Assembly (NCBI GenBank): GCA_023512835.1
Contig: CM042092.1
Span: 40,566,258-40,630,257, forward strand
DNA from: Taxillus chinensis
Taxonomy: Eukaryota > Streptophyta > Magnoliopsida > Santalales > Loranthaceae
DNA length: 64,000 nucleotides
Direction of reading: 5' to 3'
Every line of letters begins with the position of its first letter. Position 1 is the first letter of the stretch. Shown here one piece after another: positions 21,950 to 32,380 of this stretch. Made by a program: the position numbers and the translations under genes. The notes under the pieces are model-generated. The model saw only the letters and a program-made list of their open reading frames with translations, searched no databases and was not told the DNA's origin.

Positions 21950-24063
21950 TGTCATGCCCTAATTTCTTTTCACTTGGAAATGGGTAGTGACTACCCATGC
22001 CCGCACCCAAAGGGTCAAGGGCTTGGTGCAAGCACCTAAAAAGTACTTATAACACGGGTGCTGTCCCTAAACTTGTACAACCAGGCTAACATGCCACGGG
22101 GCATGCTCCTGCTCCCAAACCATGCACACAACCACAAATCAAACAATAACCGTATCTCAATTTATTACATTTCAAAGGGGCTCAAAGTTCGTTACAACTC
22201 AATATGGGAAAAACACCCATCAAACCATAATGTGCTCTATTTACAAATAATCCAAACCATAAAACAAAAATCCAAGAAAAACAATGAAACTAACATAAAG
22301 TCTTCAACCTCGGTGGCTTACCACCATAGCTCTTTCACCTACCGCTGCTAGACCCTGGAAAAGAACAGTTTATAGGAGGGGTGAGCAAACCATAGCTCAG
22401 TAGGGTTCCAGTCTCCCCAGACCCATCCCACTCTACAATATGCATGACAAGTGTATGCTTGTGCTCGTGTAGTGCCCAAAGCTAAGCAGCAAACATCACC
22501 CAGTAACACACCATTTACCTGTGCCCACACTGGAGGGCAGAGGACACCCCGCCACCACGGCGACATGACATACCACATCTAGGTGAATGTTGCATGGACA
22601 CCAATGCAACATTTTCCACCCGAGTCAGATATGGCCATCACCTCCTCGGACGCCATACCTACCCTCAGGAATGGGTGCAAGACTTAGCCCACCATCGTGA
22701 GTGTTACACCGAGACTCAGGACCACGATCCTGGCCAAATATCAAAGGGTCCAAGAATTGTTCCTGGCCCATAACTCGACTCAACCCATATGTATTTGGGT
22801 ACTCAATCTCAATCACAAATTCACAGCATCTCAACAAGTACATCTCAAGACATCTCGGGAAACACAGCTCAAGCGCAAGTGTATCTTAGTAATGCAACTC
22901 AGGCATACATCTCATTTCGGTACAAGGTACTCAAGCAATATATTTCAATTCAAGACAAGGTACTCAAGAACATATCTCAATTTAGTACAAGGTACTCAGC
23001 AACATATCTCAATTCAAACATGTTAATATAGCTCAGCAAGCACAACTCAGGCATAACAATATAACTCAACAATGCAGCAACATTCTTAATAACAATCATA
23101 GTTTATAGTTTTACCTATGTGGGTGTTCTTGAACTGTTTTGGCAAGTTTTTGAGGCAAACTCAACTCATGGACATCATCCAAATCAATTCTTTTCTCATA
23201 TATATATATATATATATGTATATATTAAAAATCTCATATTAATCCAACACATGCATATACATATATATATTTATCATCTCATTCACAGAATTGGGGTTAA
23301 GAGAAGAATCACAACAGATCCATCACCAAAATTCCAGAATTCATTTATGACAGGTGAAAATCCAGAATTTGGGAGGGGTACAAGGGTTGACAATGAATCC
23401 CTACCTCCAGAATTTGGGAATACAATAGATCGTTGTATTCTAGCTACCTCAGCGCCTCCGGTCTCCCGTCGTCAGCAGGAACCTTAGATCGTCGGCCTTA
23501 GATCGTCCCTCTGTCTCTCTCTCTCTAGCCATCTCTCTCTCTCTCTCTGTATGTGATGGCTACAAGGGTTAGAGAAATGAAGAACCCTAATCCTTAGAGC
23601 TCCACCTTTTTATATAGTCACCTTGACATCAAAACGACATAGTTTTGATTAAATGATGCCCAACATTAAAACGTCGTAGTTTTAATACACACTATAGCCT
23701 TCTAACATCCATATATGATAAAATATCCATAATTTCAACATGGTTCTTTGGGAAAAAGTTACAAGGACCACAAACCAAGCTAATGGAGGCCGCACGTGAC
23801 AAAGGCCATTGTCACAGGCACCTCCAAATTCCCTAGGATTTTTCCCCAAGCCTTAGAGCAACGTCGGGAAGGCTCCAATGAAAAAAAAACTCTGCCCGTG
23901 ACAATCATTGTCGCGGGCACCTCCTTTTGGGCTCAAATTTTGCCTCAAGCTTCCTCATCATTATAAAAGGTGTTATAGCCAATGTGTGTCGACTTGCAAA
24001 ACCCAACAATTTGCTACTCCAAAAGGCAAAACTGTGATTAACTCCTCACGTCCCGGAACACGG
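21950..24063 (-). repeat. Tekay-type LTR1, host of element D
   Basis: It starts TGTCATGCCCTAATTTC and runs to CGGAACACGG. The last nine bases of the LTR (normally GTCATTACA) lie beyond element D, merged with D's own end at 50273. The outer TSD ACACA is present at 21945-21949 and 50274-50278, so LTR1 was a solo LTR before D entered. It contains a degenerate TACAAGGTACTCA/CATATCTCAA minisatellite (about 22780-23050), two ACGT near-palindromes (about 23628-23690), a TATA box (23609-23617) and G-box-like inverted repeats at 23792-23819 and 23894-23918. Confidence 0.82.
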
Positions 24064-25844
24064 TGTCAAACCCCGAATTTCCAACCCGAGGAAACCGATT
24101 CGTAACTCCCCTTTACTCACCTGGCGGGCAAGGGGTAGATATACAAAATCAAATATCCATGCAGGACATCGTACATGATCACAATAGATACTCACAAAGT
24201 AATAAATCAAATGTCTTTATTAAAATTCAAACCACAACGTTTACAACCAAACAACGTCTTTATTACAGTCAAAACCCTTTTTCAACCTCTCCCCACTAAG
24301 GCTACATCAGTTCCCACAAAATAACACAATTGAAAAGAAACAATAAAACAAATATGATCTTCTACCTTGGGGTCCCACCTAACGCCTGTAGGTTCCTGAA
24401 AGAAAACACATTAAAGTAGGAGGGGTGAGCAACCACAGCTCAGCAGAGATCTTGTCTCCCCAACCCATCCCATGTTCCTAGCATCTACATGAGAATGTGC
24501 ACAAGTGCCGTGTAGTGACAATACGATATAAACAGGTTATATTCCACAGTTGACTATTAATACACAAGTCACAAAACATGTACAACCGTTACCATAGCCA
24601 CACAGGCTCACATATCCACAACCTCTCAAGCGCCATACAGGCCAGTATATCCACAGCCTCTCAGGCTTAGCCACACAGGCTAACATATCCACACCTCTCA
24701 GGCTTAGCCACACAGGCTAACATATCCACAGTTACAAACATTGCCACAGCCTCTCAGGCGCCACACAGGCAAACATATTTAGTTACATTGCCACACAGGC
24801 ATAACATCAAACACATAATCCGCAGTCACACAAGCATAACATCAAACACTTAGCACGCATACAATCACAGGCTCAAAAACCCAGTCACACAGCTTAAAAC
24901 CAAACACCTAACATGCGTAGCCACACAGGCTTAATATCAAACACAACAATATGCCATTGAAGGCCAACATCCATATAGGAGGCCACACCTATATGAATTT
25001 ACATATATATAATATATCAACAACACCATAACTCAACAGTTAATCCACCGTAGTGCCTAACTTCGGATTGGATACAAGAAGACAGAACCCTTACCTCAAA
25101 GAAAATCCTTCTCGTTCCCACGCTGGACGCCGTCCACCCATGCAAGATGCTTCGGCAGCAACCAGAAGCTCTCCTTCCCTCTCTCTCTCTGCGACGGCGC
25201 TGGGTGGCTAGCCAAAAGAAGAACCCTAAACCTAAAAATCCTCCACCTCTTATATAGACACCCAGACAATCAAAACGACGTAGTTTTGATTAAGTGAACT
25301 CCAGCATCAAAATGACGTAGTTTGGATTAAGTGAACTTCAGCATCAAAATGACGTAGTTTTGATTAAGTGAACTCCAGCGTCAAAACGACGTAGTTTTGA
25401 TGGAACAAGCTACGACCTTCCCGCATCCACCACAACAAAATATCCATAATTCCAACATGTCCCTTTGGAAAAAGATTACTAGAATAACAAAACCAAGGTG
25501 ATGGTGCAAAAATATGGCTGCACATCATAATGCACGTCATATCCCCATATGACGTGTAGCTCTAAATGCTGTGAAAATCTACCCCAAGCTTCCTTGCATC
25601 ATGTAGAAGGCAGGCATGCAATAAAAACCATGCATGTCATAATGCCCCATCATAATGCCCCATATCACGTGCACTCTATTTTTGCGTCCCTAGGCTGCCC
25701 TCTTTCATCAACAGTTCCCTATTTGGTAAATAAAATGATTCGGCTGAAGTCTATGAGTAGAAGTTCCCCCAAAAACTAGAAAATTGCCACTAAAAAGGCA
25801 AAACTGTGACTAACTCCACACATCCCAAAACACGGGTCATTACA
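24064..25844 (-). repeat. 3' LTR of element D
   Basis: It starts TGTCAAACCCCG and ends GGGTCATTACA, 1781 bp. It carries a CCACACAGGCTNACATATCCAC-type minisatellite (24590-24960), the CATATAGG hairpin (24971-24996) and a TATA box (25249-25257). Next to the TATA box are four ACGT near-palindromes at a spacing of about 37 bp (25269-25402). A CACGTCATAT/ATATGACGTG inverted repeat is at 25533-25556. The 5' LTR has only two near-palindrome copies. Confidence 0.88.
25249..25405 (-). promoter_or_regulatory. TATA box plus four-copy ACGT array, D 3' LTR
   Basis: The TATA box on the minus strand (TATATAAGAG) is at 25249-25258. Copies of TCAAAACGACGTAGTTTTGA, or close variants, start at 25269, 25306, 25343 and 25381. 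ACGT cores are typical plant bZIP targets. The tandem layout next to the TATA box suggests an enhancer-like repeat; function is inferred. Confidence 0.6.
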
Positions 25845-26159
25845 TCCTCTCCCCCTTAAGACTTTTTGCCCTTGAAAAGAAACATACGAGGGATAACAAA
25901 TACATGCTACCCATTTGCAAACGGCAAGCCACAATACCCAAATGGATCACACAACATAACAGGACATCTCAAACACATTGCAATCTTGAAACACATCTCA
26001 ATATAAATACAAATACAAATAACAGCCTAGAAATACAAATACAAATACACCAAATCATGAACCACATACAAGAAAACACATTACTACCCCCTTAGCCAAC
26101 AGCCACCTCCCACCAACAAGATTGTTCGTCCTTGAATAACTCTGGGTGTTGCTCACGCA
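25845..26159 (-). other. polypurine tract and 3' untranslated region, element D
   Basis: TCCTCTCCCCCTTAAG (25845-25860) is the minus-strand polypurine tract directly beside the LTR. The rest is non-coding, with an ATACAAATACAAATA-type short repeat at about 26002-26050. Confidence 0.85.
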
Positions 26160-26447
26160 TCATGGATTCACGCTCCCAAGTCTCCTCCTCAATACCACGG
26201 TGCTGCCACAAAGCACGCGAACCAAAGGAATAGCACGACCACGCAAAAGTTTCTCCCGCCGATCTAGTATACCGATAAGGGTCTCAACAACTAACATGTC
26301 ATCCTCAATATCCAATGTCCCCCAATCGATCACATGAGTAGGGTTAGGATGATACTTCCGCAACTGGGATACATGAAACACATTATGCACCCGACTCAAT
26401 CGCAGTGGCAACGCTAACCGGTAGGCCACTGGCCCCACACAAGCCAT
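26160..26447 (-). pseudogene. chromodomain-like tail of Tekay-type pol, element D
   Basis: The 95-codon frame reads [20 protein letters not shown], then [20 protein letters not shown] and, at its end, [20 protein letters not shown]. This is the integrase C-terminal strand followed by the RGR-ip-V-kvlW-type degenerate chromodomain of Tekay/Del chromoviruses. These domains are thought to tie the pre-integration complex to heterochromatin marks. The Trp expected after VRVL is Cys here. The frame ends at VNP beside the expected TWERE motif, which is not visible, so the tail is damaged. Upstream pol lies at 26448-27229. Confidence 0.75.
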
Positions 26448-27229
26448 AACCTCAAAAGGACCAATAAACCACGGAGATAGCTTAGAACCTCACCCAAATC
26501 GCCAATGTCCACAACATGGCGAAACACGGAGAAACACATGATCTCCCACAAAAAACTCTAAAGGTCGTCGCGCGATCTGCATAAGACTTCGTCAACTCGC
26601 ACGGACAACAAGCGCCGACGAATTAACTTTACCTTCTCGATAGCCTCTTGAACCAACTGTGGTCCCAAGAAAGCTACCTCTCCGACCTCAGTCAAACATA
26701 AAGGTGATCAACACGGCCTCCCATACAACACCTCGAAAGGAGCCATCCCGATGGATGCCTGATAACTGTTGTTGTAGGCAAACTCCACCAAAGGAAGGTG
26801 AGTTGCCCACGAACCCCCAAAATCTAGCACACAGGCCCTCAACAAGTCCTCCAAGGTCTAATTCGTCCTCTTTGTCTAGCCGTCAGTCTCAGGGTGAAAG
26901 GCTGTGCTTAGGTGAAGCGCTGTCCCCATAGCCTCCTGCAAACCTGTCCAAAAACGGGAAGTGAACCTCGAATCTCGGTCGGACACAATCGACGATGGCA
27001 CCCCATGCAATTTCACAACCTCGTTCACATAAAGCTGGCTCAATGCCCTAATGGAGTCCCGCTCCCAAATGGCAAGAAAATGGGCCGACTTAGTTAGCGA
27101 TCCATAATCACCCATATCATGTCTTTCCTCCTAGTAGTGGGTAGAAGAGCGGCCACAAAATCCATCGCTATGTGGTCCCACTTCCACTGCGCTATTGGCA
27201 ACGGCTGTAACATACCTGCTGGCCAGTGG
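26448..27229 (-). pseudogene. integrase C-terminal two thirds, element D
   Basis: Positions 27094-27229 encode AQWKWDHIAMDFV (first catalytic Asp) and the RKDMIWVIMDR strand. Positions 26876-27115 encode LTKSAHFLAIWERDS, IVSDRDSRFTSRFW (second Asp) and AFHPETDG (before the Glu). A TAG occurs after ETDG at about 26877 and further words ([18 protein letters not shown] on the minus strand) are at about 26730-26795. The domain is cut at 27229 by solo LTR E and continues at 44449. Compared with element 1 the core is better kept. Confidence 0.85.
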
Positions 27230-27279
27230 TGTAATGACCCGTGTTTTGGAAAGAACAAGCTGGAACGAAGATGAACAGT

Positions 27280-27530
27280 ACCCTGGGCGAACGCTTGGGT
27301 CGAAAGGTGGATGACCCGAAGATTTGTGTCGTAGGGTCGAAGACCAAGGGTCGAAGGTCGAAAACCGAGGGCCAAAGGTCGAAGACCAAGGGCCGAAGGT
27401 CCGAGGTTCGAAGTTCGAAGGTTTGAGGGTTGAAGGTTTGATCTTCGAGACAGATCTTCGAGGCCGTGTTTCCGGCGATCTTCGAGGCTCCGAAACGGTG
27501 ATCTTCGAGGTAGTGTTCTATGAGTCTTCG
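27280..27530 (+). repeat. TCGAAG-rich tract in solo LTR E
   Basis: The words GGTCGAAG, GTTCGAAG, TTTGAGGGTTGAAGG and ATCTTCGAG repeat without a fixed period. In this stretch the G-box inverted repeats seen in other Tekay LTRs are missing, so it seems to replace them. Confidence 0.6.
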
Positions 27531-27539
27531 AGGGAGTGT

Positions 27540-27770
27540 TTCATTTATCAAAGCTACATCGTTTTGATGGTGTGTTTCACTTATCAAAACTACGTCGTTT
27601 TTATGGTGTGTTTCATTTATCAAAACTATGTCGTTTTGATGGTGGGATTTCATTTATCAAAAGCTGCGTCGTTTTGATGGTGGGATTTCATTTATTAAAA
27701 CTACGTCGTTTTGATGGTGGGATTTCATTTATCGAAACTATGTCATTTTGATAAGTGAGATCTATATAAG
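27540..27770 (+). promoter_or_regulatory. six-copy ACGT array and TATA box, solo LTR E
   Basis: Six units of about 36-37 bp start near 27547, 27583, 27619, 27656, 27693 and 27730. Each has a variant of TCAAAACTACGTCGTTTTGA followed by GGTGGGATTTCATTTA-like bases. The TATA box CTATATAAGG is at 27762-27771. A GA-rich leader follows at 27783-27803. Confidence 0.65.
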
Positions 27771-28835
27771 GAGGAGCTCTCGAGAGAGAGAGGGAAAAAG
27801 AGAGGGTTCTTGAGCATTGCCGCGGGGTGACTCGCGTGGATGGACAACGTCTAATGTGGGAGCAAGAGCATGGAGGATCTTTCCTGAGGTAGGTGTTGGA
27901 AACACAGGATTTGATGAAGTTGCCAAATTTATAGTCTAAGTCTGGAAACTCGAAGAACCGAAGGTCGTAGGGTCGAAGAGTCGAAATTCATAGAAGTGAA
28001 ACCGTCATAGGACGTATTGGCAAGAGACTCGTAGGCTCGTAGAGTCTAGAGACTCAAGGCGAAACAGATGATAGAACATTGCGACTCGTCGATCCAGGGT
28101 CGATGGTCGTAGAGTCATAGTACGGAAAAGAGAGTGTTCCTGTAAGCGTCAACATATTTGGAGACTCGTAGAGTCGAAGCGGTGTTAAGAAAAGTAACCA
28201 AAACTAAATGACTCGTAGACTCATAGAGTCCTCATAAATACTTAAGTCAATTAATAGAACTTAAATTGCCACTAGACTCGAAGACTCGTAGAGTTGTAGG
28301 GTCGAAACCTTCGAACACTATTAAGAAAACGGGACTCGTAGACTCGTAGATCGAAAGTCACGAGTCGAAGCCTTCGAACAGTGTAAAGAAAACCAGACTT
28401 GTAGACTCATAGATTGAAAGTCATAGAGTCCAAACCTCCGAACACTATAAAGAAAACTAGACTCGTAGGTTGAAGGTCGAAGAGTCAACGCAATAAAGAG
28501 CGGCAAACAAATGAAATCGTAACTCAAGAGCCGTAGACTCGTAGACTCGGGAGACACAGTCACTATGGAGAAATTACCACACTTCCTGACTCGAGAGATC
28601 GGCGGCGGAGAATTGTAGCTAAAGGGTCATAGCTATACGAAACTCGGTTTATGAGCCCTTACGAAAGACTAAGGAAGAAAAGCGAAGTTTAAGACTCGTA
28701 AAGTCGAAGATTTTCAGAGCCACTTAGTCAAATATAGTAAACCGAGAGACCCGAAGGTTGTAGACCCGCAGAGCTAGGGTCGTAGACTCGTAGTGATAAC
28801 AACAGGTAGATTGGGCGAACTACGAAGAAGTCACT

Positions 28836-30346
28836 TGAGCAGACAAGATTTTTAGCCTCTCTAAAAGAGCTAGCTAATGTCGTTAAATCTCTCTTCAAGA
28901 TAATAAATTCCCTAAATTTGCACTAAAAGAATAAGCAGCAAGAAAGGGGTCGAACCCACAGGGATTAACCTAGTTCTCTAGTTCTCAAATCAAATCACCC
29001 AATTACTCTTGTTCTATAAAATGTCTTGGCAAAAAGTTTTCTTTTTTAAACTAAAGATCTAATTTTTATTTGGTTTTTCGAATAAACAAAGAAAGTAAAG
29101 TGATTTTAGGATTAAGATTCAAGGATTAAAAGCATCTAGGGTCACAATTTCACCTCCCTATGTTATCTCTCTTGGTTCATGGTATTAGGGTTGTCCGATT
29201 GAAAACATGCTAAACATAAGCCAAGGACAACAAATGGTCATTGAGGTCCTTTTAAGAGTTGTATGCCAGAATGGTCATCTAAACACACAAACATGCAAAG
29301 CCAATAAATCATACTTGCAAAAGGATAATGATCACACCAATCACAAATAAGTTATGAATCTCAATCCCTGGACTAGGACTAAGAATACCAAGGTGTACAT
29401 CCAAAGATAGAATTAAGAACAGATTCATAAAACATGCAAAACTTCAATCATCCAAACCCAATATTCATAAACACAAAGAAAGCAACAAGGGGGCTACATT
29501 GCTCCCCTAGATTAAAAGACTACTCACGCATGATTACAAGCAAAACCATAGCAGAAAAGCTAAACATCTTCTTCTTGATCACGCGCACAGCAAAGCTTCA
29601 AATCCAGGGCTCCAAAATCTGCGACGGCCGCTGCGACGGCTGCTCTCCTAGGTCAAGGAGCACCTCCAAGTCGTGGAGCCTCTCTCTCTCTCTCTAAAAC
29701 GTGTAGGGGGGGTTAGGCATCGCTAGCAAGGGGCGTGGAGCTCTTATTTATAGAGTTTGGATGGGCTTTGAGGTGTGTAACCTAGCCCACTCATCAAAAC
29801 GGCGTAGTTTTGATAAGTAACACTCGAAACTTTAAAAACTCTATCTTCCATCCACAATTTGGACTTGGGCCTTCAGGAACAAATGATCAGCATGGAAAAA
29901 CGATTGGATCGGTCCAAAAATATCTCTGCACGCCAATTTGCACGTGATATGGTGAATTCACGTGCACCTCCAAATCAGCTCAAACTTCACCCCAAGCTTC
30001 CTTGCATCATGTAGAGGCCTGAGAGGCAAAAATATGCTTGCACGTGATATGGGTGAATTCACGTGCAACTCCAAATTAGCTCCAAATGCTCTGAAATTTC
30101 TGTGGCAGGTAGAGGACATCATTCCAAGCAACCTTTCTTCTTGCACGCCAATTGTTTGAGGCCATTTACTATGTCAAAAGTGAGGTCCAAAACCTGCCAA
30201 AAGACTTAAAAACGCATGTATTTGCAACTAGCATCTTCCTAGGGGTTAGAGCAAATATATATGAAATATGAGGCAATAAGGCTCTAATCATGCTCTTAAA
30301 CATCCTAAATAAACACTAGAATAACGGCATAAAATGCACGTTATCA
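28836..30346 (-). repeat. 3' LTR of Athila-like element G
   Basis: It starts (plus strand) TGAGCAGACAAG and ends GCACGTTATCA. G-box pairs are at 29941-29964 and 30041-30065. One ACGT near-palindrome is at 29792-29814, a TATA-type box (TATAAATAAG on the minus strand) at 29743-29752, and CT repeats at 29681-29695. By eye it differs from the 5' LTR at about a dozen short sites, mostly small indels. Confidence 0.93.
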
Positions 30347-31854
30347 AATACACCACACTTGAACCATTGCTTGTCCTCAAGCAAAAACATACAAGCATGC
30401 AAAAATAAAATAAACACGCAGTCAAACGGAAGAAAAATAAAATAACAATCAAGGAGAATCATGGTTTCCTAAGCATGCAACTCTATCATGATGAAATGGG
30501 AATTTAAGCATCAAAATGAGTCATAACTCAGTTCATTCATGTCCATATCCCTAAGTCCAACAACCATGCAATATCACCACTTAAATTTCAGATATGAGCA
30601 AGCAATCCATGATAAAATAGCACCTAGTTTCCCTTTAAGTTCTTACCAAGGATAAGCAGCCTCACTCAAATATAATAATTCTCAAGCCCAATACCTATCA
30701 ATGAACAATGGATGGAAAACTCTATCTCAACACTCGCCATCAGCTATTGATTAAGTACTTGCCAAGCAATCATGAGAGTTCCCTATTGTGCTCATCAAAG
30801 AAAACACACTCTCTATTCTACTTTATTTGAACTCACACTCTAATCTAAACTCAATAAACTCACACTCTAGGCTAAAGAATTGAGCTCAACACTCTCAAAT
30901 AAACAAAAACTCAGCCAATGTGGCTACAAATCTAAACAATCACACATAAACATCAAGCCAGTGTGGCTTTTATTCTGAATCTTTCTTTTTCTTTCTTTTT
31001 TTTTTTTCTCTTTTTTTTTTTTTAAGTAATAACCTTACAAGGTTGCATTTTATGCTCTCCCTTGATGGATTATTCACTCTTTTTTTTTTTTTTTTTACTC
31101 ACATAACACATAAATAAGACTGAATTTTTCTAATGCATACCCCTTTTCAAAATGTGATGGGCTTTTTCCACAATGTGCATCTGGCCTTTTCCAATAATAT
31201 CACACAATAAAGAAAAGAATGCAAAGACAGTCACAATGACTCAGAGGTCTTGCATCCTAACTAAACACACCAAACACTGAGCACTAATAAGTAATCACAT
31301 GCTTACTTGACTCCTACCATTAAATAACCAATGTTGAATGTAAGAAGAGTATCAAATCAGACTATTACCCATACCCTAAATGTCACTCAAGGGCTAAAAA
31401 GAAGCTGTTCTCATTTTTCATTTCTTTTTCACTCAACTTTAAGGGTTACTTAGGTCTATCATAGCATTTCATGCTCAGCTAATATTTAAAACTCAGCTCC
31501 AAAAACATGGTGATATCATTCAAAAGATAAAGACATGATTAAACTAAATTAGAGCACATGTTAACTACTTTAACACCCTTATCACAACATGATACTAATG
31601 TGGCATAAAAATTAAATTTTAAGCCAAAATTGCATACTTAATATCCATGTCTCCACAGGCAAATCATTCAATCAAACAACTCAAACAATCATGCAAAAAA
31701 AAAAAAAATTTTTTGTTTTTTGTTTTTTTAAAAATTATAAATAAAACATGCAATCACAACATAAAAGACAAGCAAGTGGCTCAAGTCACTCCCATACACC
31801 ACACTTAAAATATGCTATGTCCTCATGGCATAAAATAGGGAATAGGAAAAGCAG
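30347..31854 (-). other. 3' non-coding region of element G
   Basis: About 1.5 kb without a frame. Long T runs lie at 30984-31023 and 31078-31096 (A runs in the element's sense), and an A/T run at 31695-31728. The box AAGTGTGGTGTA (minus strand), just before the LTR at 30347-30361, occurs again at 31793-31808 right after the third ORF. In both places a TGAGGACA-type word lies close by. The copy beside the LTR is the likely plus-strand primer site. Confidence 0.75.
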
Positions 31855-32352
31855 TTACCCCTGGTTTGGCACACTGTAATAGTAGATGACATTGGCCACC
31901 ATTCGTCGCACTTGAGCCACAAAGTCTACCGACGTCTCGCCGCGCACTTCCCAAGTTTCCTTCCCTTGCAGAATAGCCATCATGTAGTAGCAAACAAAGA
32001 TCCCACAGCTGAATTGGTCAGGCTGTTGGGGAATTTGCATTTCATTGTAGTGAATAAGAGGGAGCTTGTCCGCCAACAAGCCTTCTTTGATCATTGCTAC
32101 TTTCATGCGTTTGATGAACCCATGCACTAACTGTCTTTTCCGTCTAGCAAACCCTTCGCCTTGGCTTGGATCATATAGCACAGCATGACCTACATCCAGA
32201 TTCACACGGACAAGTACATAGTGGCGGTCAATGTGCACCGGAATCAGCACCTCATGCATACCATGCCAAGGGCGGTGCCCTTCATTCTCTCCATTAATGC
32301 GTTGGCGCCATACCTCTTCGGACAAGGGTTGATTGAAAAGCTCACACAGCAT
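31855..32352 (-). CDS. Ulp1/C48-like cysteine protease domain, end of third ORF of G
   Basis: The frame of 165 codons, opened from a frameshift just upstream (homology starts before the Met, with AGYTSI), carries the pattern of the Ulp1/SENP deSUMOylating protease catalytic domain. His44 is in DRHYVLVRV, Asp61 in AVLYDPSQ, Gln110 in IPQQPDQFSCG and Cys116 in SCGIFVCYYM. The His-Asp-Gln-Cys order and the six-residue Gln-to-Cys spacing match the family; the usual Trp after His is Tyr. Peptidases of this type cut SUMO or related tags in the nucleus and are known from some plant DNA transposons. Presence after the integrase of an Athila-like element is unusual. The stop follows VPNQG at 31855. 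Catalytic residues are intact; activity is inferred. Confidence 0.78.
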   Translation of the reverse strand: MLCELFNQPLSEEVWRQRINGENEGHRPWHGMHEVLIPVHIDRHYVLVRVNLDVGHAVLYDPSQGEGFARRKRQLVHGFIKRMKVAMIKEGLLADKLPLIHYNEMQIPQQPDQFSCGIFVCYYMMAILQGKETWEVRGETSVDFVAQVRRMVANVIYYYSVPNQG

Positions 32353-32380
32353 GATGGAAGTGTACCCGGCTAAGGGGTAA

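Noticed and set aside
27192..27653. 153-codon minus-strand frame with internal repeats
   Set aside because: It crosses from D's integrase into the antisense of solo LTR E; the repeats are the ACGT array and TCGAAG words read backwards.
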